From assembly GCF_021190915.1 (NCBI RefSeq), contig NZ_JAIOAP010000001.1, forward strand, positions 496,001-560,000: a stretch of 64,000 nt of DNA, read 5' to 3'. This stretch comes from Cohnella silvisoli. GTDB taxonomy: Bacteria; Bacillota; Bacilli; Paenibacillales; Paenibacillaceae. The notes beneath the pieces are model-generated. The model did no database searches, had not been told where the DNA came from, and saw only the letters and a program-made list of their open reading frames with translations. Shown here piece after piece: positions 1 to 7,534 of the stretch (positions are counted from its first letter, which is position 1; every line of letters begins with the position of its first letter). The translations under genes were made by a program, and so were the position numbers.

Positions 1-59
1 GCAGAAGCGAATGGGGCGGACTGAAAGTAACGCAGCTTCTCTATGTGGGAGATGAGTGA
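1..59 (+). CDS. 3' end of an upstream gene, probably a sensor kinase
   Basis: An open frame enters from the left edge and stops at TGA 57-59, one base before the response regulator ATG at 60. The visible tail (about 18 codons, ending LLYVGDE) is too short to identify a domain. Tight packing against a YesN-type regulator makes a YesM-type histidine kinase the most likely identity, but that is inference from gene order only. Confidence 0.4.
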   Translation, partial: RSEWGGLKVTQLLYVGDE

Positions 60-1742
60 ATGTACCGATTATTGATTGTGGACGATGAGCCGCAGATCGT
101 GGATTGGCTATACGAGCTTATGTCCGACTATACCGGACTCGATTTGGAGCTGTACAAAGCCTACACGGCGCTTGAAGCTGTCGAAATCGTCGATCGGATG
201 AAGCCGGACATTGTGCTGACGGACATCCGAATGCCCGGGATGACGGGTATTCAGTTGCAGGAGTATGTTTTGCAGCGGTGGCCGGACTGCAAAATTATTT
301 TTCTGACCGGATTTAACGAATTCGACTATATTTATAGCGCCATGAAAAGGAATGCCGTCGGCTACGTCCTGAAAACCGAGGATGACGATGAAATTATCCG
401 AACGATCGAGAAGGCGGCTTTGCAAATCAGCGAAAGCTATAGAATTGACGAGCTTATGGAAAAGGTGCGGGATAAAATGCAAGCCACGCTGCCGCTGATG
501 CAAAAAGAGTATGTATGGAGTCTGCTGCAGGAGGAGCAGAACGATCCGGCAAGGATCGGGAAGCAGCTGCAGGAGCTGGATATTCCGCTGGATGCGGCTC
601 AGCCCGTGCTTCTGCTCATTGCCCGAACGGATGGGAAGGACAAGGCTTCCGGACTTTCGGAACGCTCTCGTACCCTGTGCTCCATCGGACTGATCTTGGA
701 GAAGTACCTGCAGGGCTCGGTGAGGTTCTATTATCTCGTGCAGGACCATCATACGATCATCGGGTTCATCCAGCCTGGGGATATGGGCGGCTCCGACAAA
801 GCCGGGGATGAGCTATACCTATGGTCGAGAACGTTCCAGTTCGTCAAAAGCACACTTGAAAGCGTTCAGATGGCTTGCAAAGAAAATCTGGGTGCCGCCC
901 CTTCGTTTCTGCTTGCTTCCAGGCCTGTTGCCCTGGAACGACTCGCCGGGAAGTACGGCGAATGGTCCAAGTGGCTTGGCTATCAGATGATGATGGGTAC
1001 CGAAATTCTGATGACAGATCGTGATCTCTATCCGGATGAGTCGCAAAGCCATGGCTTCGCGCCGCATCCTCTGGCGGTGGAAATGGAAATGGCTCAGCAT
1101 CAGATCAAAGTGCTGTCCGAATGGCTGGAGAAGGGGCAGGGGGAGCTGTTCTTTGAAGCTTATGACCAGTTTCAGTCCCGGTTTCGGCGAATCGCGGACA
1201 TGAACGATGAAACGGGCGTCGAGCTGTATTACAAGACGGCTGTCCTATTTCTTGCTTATCTCAATCGTCGGCATCTGGCAGAACGGGTAGCCCCGCTGAT
1301 CGACCTGCAGAACTTGACCCGGATGGATCGGCACCCGGGCTGGCAGGAAGCCGCAGCTTATTTAAGACGGCTGGCTGAAATCATCTTCGAGCTGCAAAAG
1401 GGGGAAACCGAGCAGAGAGTCGCGGAGGCCGTACTTTACGTGAAAAAATATTTGCTTCAGCATCTGCATGAGGATTTGTCGTTGACGCGTCTGGCCGAGC
1501 TGGTGCACTTTAACCCGTCCTATTTTTCGCGGATGTTCAAGCAGGTGACCGGGCTCAATCTGTCGGAGTACTTATCCGGCGTGCGGCTTGAGAAGGCGAA
1601 GGCACTGCTGGAGTGCAACAAAAAGGTGAATGAAGTGGCCGCGATTGTAGGCTTTGAGTCGGCGGCATCCTTTTCGCGGTTTTTCAAAAAGATGGTGGAT
1701 ATTTCTCCCCAGGATTATCGTGAGAGTTGCTTGAAGAGGTAA
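60..1742 (+). CDS. YesN-type response regulator, AraC-family DNA-binding output
   Basis: Cytoplasmic response regulator of 560 aa. The receiver domain covers about residues 1-120, with the acidic pair D8/D9, the predicted phosphoacceptor D55 in LTDIRMPG, and a conserved Lys in VLKTED near 105. A long, poorly conserved middle part (about 130-450) is usual for this family. The last ~100 residues carry two helix-turn-helix motifs of AraC type (LTRLAELVHFNPSYFSRMFK, then VNEVAAIVGFESAASFSRFFKK). The start lies one base after the preceding stop, so it is translated with the presumed kinase. The following solute-binding-like gene starts 3 bases after its stop. Such regulators usually activate nearby sugar-transport or glycosidase genes. 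Family assignment is firm; the target is not visible. Confidence 0.92.
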   Translation: MYRLLIVDDEPQIVDWLYELMSDYTGLDLELYKAYTALEAVEIVDRMKPDIVLTDIRMPGMTGIQLQEYVLQRWPDCKIIFLTGFNEFDYIYSAMKRNAVGYVLKTEDDDEIIRTIEKAALQISESYRIDELMEKVRDKMQATLPLMQKEYVWSLLQEEQNDPARIGKQLQELDIPLDAAQPVLLLIARTDGKDKASGLSERSRTLCSIGLILEKYLQGSVRFYYLVQDHHTIIGFIQPGDMGGSDKAGDELYLWSRTFQFVKSTLESVQMACKENLGAAPSFLLASRPVALERLAGKYGEWSKWLGYQMMMGTEILMTDRDLYPDESQSHGFAPHPLAVEMEMAQHQIKVLSEWLEKGQGELFFEAYDQFQSRFRRIADMNDETGVELYYKTAVLFLAYLNRRHLAERVAPLIDLQNLTRMDRHPGWQEAAAYLRRLAEIIFELQKGETEQRVAEAVLYVKKYLLQHLHEDLSLTRLAELVHFNPSYFSRMFKQVTGLNLSEYLSGVRLEKAKALLECNKKVNEVAAIVGFESAASFSRFFKKMVDISPQDYRESCLKR

Positions 1743-1745
1743 AAA

Positions 1746-3461
1746 TTGGGATGGGATGTGAAGCCGATGACGAGCAAAAAAGCAAACGCGCTCATCCTGA
1801 TGATCTGTGCAGCTATGGTTGTGCTACTAATCTGGATCGGAGGCAGGGACAACAAGACGGATGCAACGCATGCTGAGGGTATTTCAACTGGTGCTCCAAA
1901 GGGAGAAATGCCGGGAAAATACGATCCGCCAATCACAGCTTCATTCGTACGCTATATTCCGGCGGCGGTAGCGGCAGACAACAATACGCTTATCCATCTG
2001 CCGGGCGAAACATTGGATGATAACCGATGGACAAGACTCTATGAGCAGAAGCTGGGAATCCGCTTAAAGTACGATTGGACAGCGAAGGATCAGGAAGCTT
2101 ACCAGCAGCAGATGAACATTTTCCTGGCTTCAAATAACATCCCTGATTTCATCAAGGTCGATGCCCTCCAGTTAAAGCGGCTTGCCGAAGCGGATATGAT
2201 CACGGATCTGACGGAAATGTTCGAGCGGGAGGCTTCGGAGCTGACCAAGAAGACGCTGCGGGAGGAAGGTTCGGCGCCTTTCGAGGCGGCAATGATCGAC
2301 GGAAGACTGATGGGGCTGCCCAATATCGATTCATCCATCGATGTGGCCCAATTCGTATGGATACGGACGGACTGGCTGGATAATCTGGGATTGCAGCCCC
2401 CCAAGACGATGGATGAACTGGTTGCCATAGCAAAAGCGTTTACGAATCAGGATCCCGATCGCAACGGTCGCGACGATACTGTGGGGCTTCTTCTGCAGAA
2501 GAGCTTGTGGGGAGGTTTTGCAGGCACGTTGGAAGGTTTTTTTAACGGCTTCCATGCCTATCCGAATATTTGGATCAAGGACTCCTCGGGAAAGCTTGCA
2601 TACGGCAGCATTCAACCCGAGATGAAGCAGGCGTTGGCTCTGCTGCAGCAAATGTATCAGGCAGGGTACATCGATAAGGAATTCGCTGTGCTGGATGAGG
2701 GCGGATCAGCGGACAGAATCATTAATGGCAAAAGCGGAATGGCCTTTGGACAGCAGTGGCTGAATGCGTGGCCGATACAGATTGGCTACAACAAAGATCC
2801 GCGAATGGAGTGGAAAGCGTTCCCCCTTGTGTCGGTTGACGATGATCCTGTAAAGCCTTCCATTCAATTGGGTACGAACGGGTGGTGGGTCGTCAAAAAA
2901 GGCATTGCCTATCCAGAAGCGATCGTGCGGATGTTCAATTTGTTTCTGGAGACCAATTGGGGAGCTACGGCAGACTTTGGAACCTACTACATGCCGGATA
3001 ATACGGAGAGCATATGGAAATTGTCTCCCGTTACGCCGACGCCCCCCTACAAAAATTTGAACGCTCATCTTGCGATCGCCAACGCGCTTAAGCGGGGAGC
3101 CGAGTCAGAACTAACGGGCGAGGCGAAAGTGATTTACGAGAAGATCAAAAAATACGAGAACGGAGACCGTGAATCCTGGGCCTGGTATGCAGGCTATGCT
3201 CAGGACGGCGTATTCAGCATCATGAATGATTATAAAGAGCAGAACAGGTTTGTGATGGATCAATTTACAGGCGTTCCGACTCCGAGGATGGTGGAAAGGC
3301 TGCAATCGCTGCAAAAGCTGCAGAACATGACGTTTACAAAAATCATTTTTGACAACGCTTCTATAGACGAATTCGACAGGTTCGTAGAAAACTGGAACAT
3401 GCTTGGAGGCGAAGATATGACACGGGAGGTAAATGAGCGGCAGGCTTCCCGACCTCAATAA
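1746..3461 (+). CDS. membrane-anchored extracellular solute-binding-like protein
   Basis: 571 aa related to the large LplA-type family 1 solute-binding proteins (segments such as FVWIRTDWLDNLGLQPPKT and DRNGRDDTVGL are typical). Unlike the other binding proteins of this window it has no lipobox: the N-terminal hydrophobic stretch (about residues 14-34) contains a Cys, but in the context LMIC rather than L-A/S-G/A-C, so it is probably held by an uncleaved helix. The start used is TTG 1746, with AAGAGGT 6-7 bases upstream; ATG 1767 is an alternative that still keeps the helix. It follows the response regulator by 3 bases and is closed by a terminator at 3503-3531, so it has no permease of its own. 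It may be a ligand-sensing partner of the two-component system rather than a transport component. Confidence 0.75.
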   Translation: MGWDVKPMTSKKANALILMICAAMVVLLIWIGGRDNKTDATHAEGISTGAPKGEMPGKYDPPITASFVRYIPAAVAADNNTLIHLPGETLDDNRWTRLYEQKLGIRLKYDWTAKDQEAYQQQMNIFLASNNIPDFIKVDALQLKRLAEADMITDLTEMFEREASELTKKTLREEGSAPFEAAMIDGRLMGLPNIDSSIDVAQFVWIRTDWLDNLGLQPPKTMDELVAIAKAFTNQDPDRNGRDDTVGLLLQKSLWGGFAGTLEGFFNGFHAYPNIWIKDSSGKLAYGSIQPEMKQALALLQQMYQAGYIDKEFAVLDEGGSADRIINGKSGMAFGQQWLNAWPIQIGYNKDPRMEWKAFPLVSVDDDPVKPSIQLGTNGWWVVKKGIAYPEAIVRMFNLFLETNWGATADFGTYYMPDNTESIWKLSPVTPTPPYKNLNAHLAIANALKRGAESELTGEAKVIYEKIKKYENGDRESWAWYAGYAQDGVFSIMNDYKEQNRFVMDQFTGVPTPRMVERLQSLQKLQNMTFTKIIFDNASIDEFDRFVENWNMLGGEDMTREVNERQASRPQ

Positions 3462-3502
3462 CATTCAAAGTAAAAGGAGGTCGGCTTCTCCAAGTTTTAC
3501 GC

Positions 3503-3531
3503 AAAAGGACAGGGGCTCCCCCTGTTCTTTT
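3503..3531 (+). terminator. rho-independent terminator
   Basis: Inverted repeat AAAAGGACAGGGG / CCCCTGTTCTTTT with a three-base loop; the T run is built into the 3' arm. It ends the regulator/binding-like operon. A near-identical hairpin lies at 12939-12971, upstream of the second copy of the next gene. Confidence 0.75.
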
Positions 3532-3603
3532 GTGCGTTTGAGGAGCCCAGCTGCCGTCAGGAATACCTATGCGAGTGCCGTTCGAATTGGTAAACAGAGA
3601 TCA

Positions 3604-3718
3604 TGGAAGTAAAAAGAAGAAGGATATTCGTACAGGGAGTTAGGGGATATGCTTGAAGCAGGGAATCCGAAAAGCCTGATGCCCTGAAACTAAACATTCA
3701 AAGGAGAGGTCAAGAAGC
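3604..3718 (+). promoter_or_regulatory. duplicated leader of the importer binding-protein gene
   Basis: Non-coding leader that ends in the ribosome binding site AAAGGAGAGG, 9 bases before ATG 3719. The stretch beginning CATGGAAGTAAAAAG and the block around GATATGCTTGAAGCA recur at 13039-13156 in front of the second, damaged copy of the gene. Conservation of this leader together with the gene suggests it carries the promoter or a control element; no clear -35/-10 pair could be fixed. Confidence 0.4.
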
Positions 3719-5098
3719 ATGAAATGGAAAACATTGTTGCTGTTTTGCGCCGTGCTGATGCTTGCAGCATCTGTAAGCGCTTGCGGCTCGAACAAGAACG
3801 AAAATTCGACGCCGAGCAGCCCCGCTGCAGAAACAAAAAGCACGGAAAGCGCATCGACGGAGCCTTCCAACAGCGGTGAGGCTCCCGTTGCGGAGCTGGA
3901 GGGAGATTTTGAAATTCAATATTTTGTCGGAGGATATGGCGATGCCTGGTGGAAATCGGTGATCGCACAGTTCAAGGAGAAATATCCGAAGCTGAACATT
4001 AAAGAATCCGCAGGTCCCAAAATCAACGATCAAATGAAGCCGCGTTGGATTCAGGGAGATCCGCCGGATGTGATCTACCTCGACGGTGCGGGCTCGAACG
4101 CACGGCAGCAGATTGAAGACGGCCAGCTGTTGGATCTGACCGATTGGATTAAAGAGGCTGCGAATATAGACGGAGAGAAAATTACCGACAAATTGATCGG
4201 GCAGCCGGATCTGTTCGACGGTAAAGTCTATACGCTTCCGCTCGTCTTCGGCTCTTGGGGAGTTTTTTATGACAAAGCTCTGTTCACTCAGAACAACTGG
4301 GAAGTTCCGACTGATTTCGAAAGCTTCCTGACCGTATCCGAAAAAATCAAGGCTGCCGGCATCTCCCCGCTCGTACATGCCGGCGTTTACCCTGGCTACC
4401 TGGTTGGCGGAGTTCTGAATCCGGCTATCGTATCGGCTAATGGAGACGATGCGTCCATCCTGGTAGATATTGCCAATGCCAAGGAAGGCGTATACAAGAG
4501 CGAAGCGGTTCTGAAAGCGTTAGGACAGCTGGTAACCTTGCGCGACAAGGGATATCTCGACAAGTCCGCTATCGCGCTTAACCATACGGATTCGCAAATT
4601 CAGTTTTTGCAGCACAAGGACGCTTTTATCCCGAACGGATTATGGCTGGAAAATGAAATGAAAAAAGATACTCCTGCAGGCTTTAGCTTTGGCTGGCTTC
4701 CATCGATCACCCAAGCGCCCGGCGGCAAATATGTTGCCGTTCCTTATACGAACGCAATCGCAATCGCCAAGAAGGCGAAAAATCCAGAAGCGGCCAAGGC
4801 ATTCCTCCAATTTATTTATACGTCGAAGGCGGCCGTGGAATGGGCTGAAAAAACCGGCGCTCTGATGAATCTGAAAATTGATCTTGAAAGCGCCAATGCA
4901 AGCGAAGTTTCCAAGGCGGCGGCCAAGTTCTACAGCAGCGATAACATTGTTGTTGCGCCTACATTCGCATACGCAGGCGAAATGGGAAAAACTATCGAGG
5001 ATGCCACAATTGCCCTGATCGACGGCAAGATTACTCCGGAGCAATGGGCGGAGCGCGCCGAGAAGCAAGCGGCGACAGAACGCTCCAAGGCCAAGTAG
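3719..5098 (+). CDS. sugar ABC transporter solute-binding lipoprotein (CUT1)
   Basis: 459 aa extracellular lipoprotein that would capture an oligosaccharide and hand it to the two permeases downstream. The signal peptide ends in a lipobox SVSAC, with C22 as the lipidated residue; a Ser/Thr/Glu-rich linker follows to about residue 55. The mature protein has the family 1 solute-binding pattern (YFVGGYGDAWWKSVIAQFKE, GDPPDVIYLDGAGS, and near the end AKAFLQFIYTSKAAVEWAEKTG). A hairpin at 5111-5149 separates it from the permease gene, a common way to keep binding-protein mRNA more abundant than permease mRNA. Residues 1 to about 175 have a close paralogue at 13157-13680 that has been fused to a glycosidase. 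Confidence 0.93.
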   Translation: MKWKTLLLFCAVLMLAASVSACGSNKNENSTPSSPAAETKSTESASTEPSNSGEAPVAELEGDFEIQYFVGGYGDAWWKSVIAQFKEKYPKLNIKESAGPKINDQMKPRWIQGDPPDVIYLDGAGSNARQQIEDGQLLDLTDWIKEAANIDGEKITDKLIGQPDLFDGKVYTLPLVFGSWGVFYDKALFTQNNWEVPTDFESFLTVSEKIKAAGISPLVHAGVYPGYLVGGVLNPAIVSANGDDASILVDIANAKEGVYKSEAVLKALGQLVTLRDKGYLDKSAIALNHTDSQIQFLQHKDAFIPNGLWLENEMKKDTPAGFSFGWLPSITQAPGGKYVAVPYTNAIAIAKKAKNPEAAKAFLQFIYTSKAAVEWAEKTGALMNLKIDLESANASEVSKAAAKFYSSDNIVVAPTFAYAGEMGKTIEDATIALIDGKITPEQWAERAEKQAATERSKAK

Positions 5099-5110
5099 CG
5101 TTTGCTTCCA

Positions 5111-5149
5111 TAACATGGGGACAAGGGGAAGTCCCTTATCCCCATGTTA
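5111..5149 (+). terminator. intercistronic hairpin (mRNA processing or partial terminator)
   Basis: Long inverted repeat: TAACATGGGGACAAGGG against CCCTTATCCCCATGTTA around a short loop. No T run follows it, so it probably stabilises the upstream binding-protein message or attenuates rather than fully terminates. Confidence 0.65.
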
Positions 5150-5184
5150 AATTGACATCCTGCCGAAGGGGGAGCTGAAGGACA

Positions 5185-6078
5185 ATGAGTGCCAACCTGA
5201 AACGGAGCCTGTTTATCGCTTCGTTCATATTGCCGACCTTTATCGTTTATTGCATTTTCACGGTGTATCCCATCCTGAGAGGAATATACATTAGCTTTAC
5301 CGATTGGTCCGGCGGCTCCGAGACGATGAATTTTATCGGACTGGATAATTACCGCGAGCTTATTCATGATCCGATCATATATAAAGCGGCATACAATGAT
5401 TATTTTATCGTGTTTTGGAAAGTGATCGGGATTATGCTCATTGCGACTTATTTTGCCGTTGCGCTTACTCGGTTAAAAATTAAAGGCTCGGCATTCTACA
5501 GAATTGTATTCTTCTTCCCTAACGTGATTTCCGTCGTTGTCATCGGAGTCATCTGGAGGTTCGTTTACAATCCGAAGCTCGGGATTCTGAACTCTCTCCT
5601 TTCGTTTATCACAGGGAAGCCAGTAGAAACGCCATGGCTCGGAGACAGCGATTACGCTTTGTGGGCGCTGCTTCCTCCCGCGATCTGGGCGGGTATTGGC
5701 TTTTTCATGATTTTGCTGATTGCCGGTATTATGAGCATTCCGGCGCCTCTGTACGAATCGGCGGAAATAGACGGAGCCTCGCAGTGGAAGCAATTTTTTC
5801 ATGTCACGCTTCCTTTGCTTTGGGAGCAGCTCAAAGTATCCGTCGTGCTCATTGTCCTGACCTCATTAAACGGTTCCTTTATCATCGTATCGATCATGAC
5901 CTACGGAGGCCCGGACAATGCAACGCAAGTATTGGGCTACCGATTGTTCGAGAAGGCATTCGGCACTTATCAGATGGGCTACGCCTCGGCTGTCGGCGTA
6001 TTGATTCTCGTGCTTTCTCTTTTGACTACAGTGGTAATGAGATGGCTCATGAGAAGAGAGTCGGTAGAAGTCTCTTAA
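5185..6078 (+). CDS. sugar ABC transporter permease, MalF/UgpA type
   Basis: 297 aa inner-membrane permease with six predicted membrane segments; the first is at about residues 10-30 (LFIASFILPTFIVYCIFTVYPIL). The cytoplasmic ATPase-contact loop (EAA motif) is visible as YESAEIDGASQWKQFFHVTLPLL, about residues 190-212. ATG 5185 is preceded by AAGGGGGAGCTGAAGG. The second permease starts 17 bases after its stop, so the two should form the heterodimeric channel for the upstream lipoprotein. There is no ATPase gene beside it; the ATPase is expected to be a shared MsmX-type protein encoded elsewhere. The substrate cannot be read from the sequence. Confidence 0.93.
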   Translation: MSANLKRSLFIASFILPTFIVYCIFTVYPILRGIYISFTDWSGGSETMNFIGLDNYRELIHDPIIYKAAYNDYFIVFWKVIGIMLIATYFAVALTRLKIKGSAFYRIVFFFPNVISVVVIGVIWRFVYNPKLGILNSLLSFITGKPVETPWLGDSDYALWALLPPAIWAGIGFFMILLIAGIMSIPAPLYESAEIDGASQWKQFFHVTLPLLWEQLKVSVVLIVLTSLNGSFIIVSIMTYGGPDNATQVLGYRLFEKAFGTYQMGYASAVGVLILVLSLLTTVVMRWLMRRESVEVS

Positions 6079-6095
6079 TATAAGGGGAGATACAA

Positions 6096-6944
6096 TTGAA
6101 ACGCAATGGGGGACACCCGCTGGCAAGAGCGCTTTCCGTCACTTTTCTCGTTTTCTGGGCTTTTATGGTTGTGTACCCTATGGTATGGACGCTATTCGGG
6201 TCTTTAAAGGACAATCAGCAATTTTTCATGGGCAAACCGTGGAACCTTCCTAAGCTGCCGCTGCTATGGTCCAACTTTTCTTACACCTGGGATAAATATC
6301 ACTTCGGCGCCTATTTTCTGAATTCTGTTATCGTCACCCTGGGAAGCATGGCGCTTGCGCTAATATTGGCCGCCTCGTCAGCCTACGTACTAGCCAGATA
6401 TTCCTTCAAGGGGAGCGGAGTCGTTTATTACTTTTACATCGCGTCTTTGATGATTCCCGGCATTCTTGCCCTGATTCCCACGTTTTTCCTGTTATTCAAG
6501 CTTCATTTGAACAATACGTTCATCGGACTCATTACTGTTTATGCCATTGGAGCGGTTCCCTTCGGAATCTTCATGCTCATCGGTTTTTTCAAGGCGCTGC
6601 CGCGCGAACTGGAGGAAGCAGCAGTCATCGACGGCGCTTCTCACTTCGGTACATTTTTCAAAATCATGCTGCCTCTTGCCAAGCCGGGCTTGCTGACCTT
6701 CAGCATTATTAATCTGCTTGGCATGTGGAATGAGTATGCGTTCGCGCTTGTGCTGGTGAATGATCCCGCCAAGTACACTCTTCCGGTGGGCATCGCCGTT
6801 ATGCAGGCCGAGATGCAGTACCGAACCGAATGGGGAGCATTGTTCGCAGGGCTATTGATGTCCATCGTTCCGGTACTGATCCTGTACATTCTGTTTCAGA
6901 ATCGAATAACAGAAGGAGTTACAGCAGGTGCGGTGAAAGCTTAA
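6096..6944 (+). CDS. sugar ABC transporter permease, MalG/UgpE type
   Basis: 282 aa membrane protein, partner of the preceding permease. The EAA loop reads LEEAAVIDGASHFGTFFKIMLPLAKPG and the C-terminus is the family-typical RITEGVTAGAVKA. The start is TTG 6096, with AGGGGAGATACAA upstream at normal spacing; no ATG fits as well. Decayed relatives of this gene lie at 7175-7489 (internal plus C-terminal part) and at 29923-29967 (C-terminal tail only), so the MalG-type gene has been copied and lost more than once in this region. Confidence 0.93.
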   Translation: MKRNGGHPLARALSVTFLVFWAFMVVYPMVWTLFGSLKDNQQFFMGKPWNLPKLPLLWSNFSYTWDKYHFGAYFLNSVIVTLGSMALALILAASSAYVLARYSFKGSGVVYYFYIASLMIPGILALIPTFFLLFKLHLNNTFIGLITVYAIGAVPFGIFMLIGFFKALPRELEEAAVIDGASHFGTFFKIMLPLAKPGLLTFSIINLLGMWNEYAFALVLVNDPAKYTLPVGIAVMQAEMQYRTEWGALFAGLLMSIVPVLILYILFQNRITEGVTAGAVKA

Positions 6945-7047
6945 AACCGCTTCGCTTGAGGAGTTCATAATGGTTTGATATATCTCAATTAATAATCAAA
7001 GTTGTCTCATTTATACTTGATAATTGGCTACTGATTTCGGCTTTGTA

Positions 7048-7073
7048 GTCTCAACTATAACCGTTACCCACAA
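7048..7073. promoter_or_regulatory. 26-bp motif shared with the 61.5-kb AraC/permease interval
   Basis: Begins GTCTCAACTATAACC and ends GTTACCCACAA. A copy with three mismatches lies at 61495-61520, between the AraC gene at 60568-61440 and the divergent permease gene. Two occurrences, both in front of permease or permease-remnant genes, suggest an operator for an AraC-type regulator. This is inference. Confidence 0.35.
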
Positions 7074-7174
7074 CGGATCCGGTATCGGCAGGTCGGCAGG
7101 GTGACGGAGAAAAGAGCGTGTGATGCGAAGATAAGTCCATGAGATTTCATATAAGGGGGGGGGGATCCAATTGA

Positions 7175-7489
7175 TGCAGGGCCGTGCCATTTGGGATGGT
7201 TATCTTAATGAGTTTCTTCAAATCGCTGCCGAAAAAAATGGAAGAATCCGCCGTGATTGATGGTGCTTCCTTATATGGCGTGTTTTCAAAATCATGCTTT
7301 CTCTGTCCGTATCGGGACTGATCACGATTAGCATCGTGACTTAGCTTTATGCAAGCAACGATGCAATACCGAATCGAGTTTGGTCCCTTGTTTGCCGGGG
7401 TAACCATAGCGACAATACCCGTGATGATTATGTACATGCTTTTCCAAAAAAGCATTATCAGAGGCATAACTGCGGGAGCAGTTAAATAA
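7175..7489 (+). pseudogene. decayed MalG-type permease fragment
   Basis: Reading from GTG 7184 gives PFGMVILMSFFKSLPKK and EESAVIDGASLYGV, clearly the EAA loop of a MalG-type permease. A one-base loss near 7280 then shifts the frame to KIMLSLSVSGLITISIV and a stop. A further internal deletion brings in the C-terminal part (MQYRIEFGPLFAGV, then IIRGITAGAVK, TAA 7487-7489). It aligns along its length with the last half of the intact permease at 6096-6944 but is not identical, so it is an old paralogue or a remnant of another importer. A run of ten G at 7155-7164 lies just upstream. Confidence 0.85.
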
Positions 7490-7534
7490 TAGCCACCCGT
7501 TTTACCAGAAAATTCTCATGAAGGAGAGATGTTA

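Noticed and set aside
3637-3690. Short leader peptide before the binding-protein gene (ATG at GATATGCTTGAAGC)
   Set aside because: The duplicated copy at 13.1 kb has a different reading frame after six codons, so the peptide is not conserved.
3710-4378. Long minus-strand open frame of 222 codons opposite the binding-protein gene
   Set aside because: It is the shadow of a clearly coding plus-strand lipoprotein gene, lacks a ribosome site and resembles no protein.
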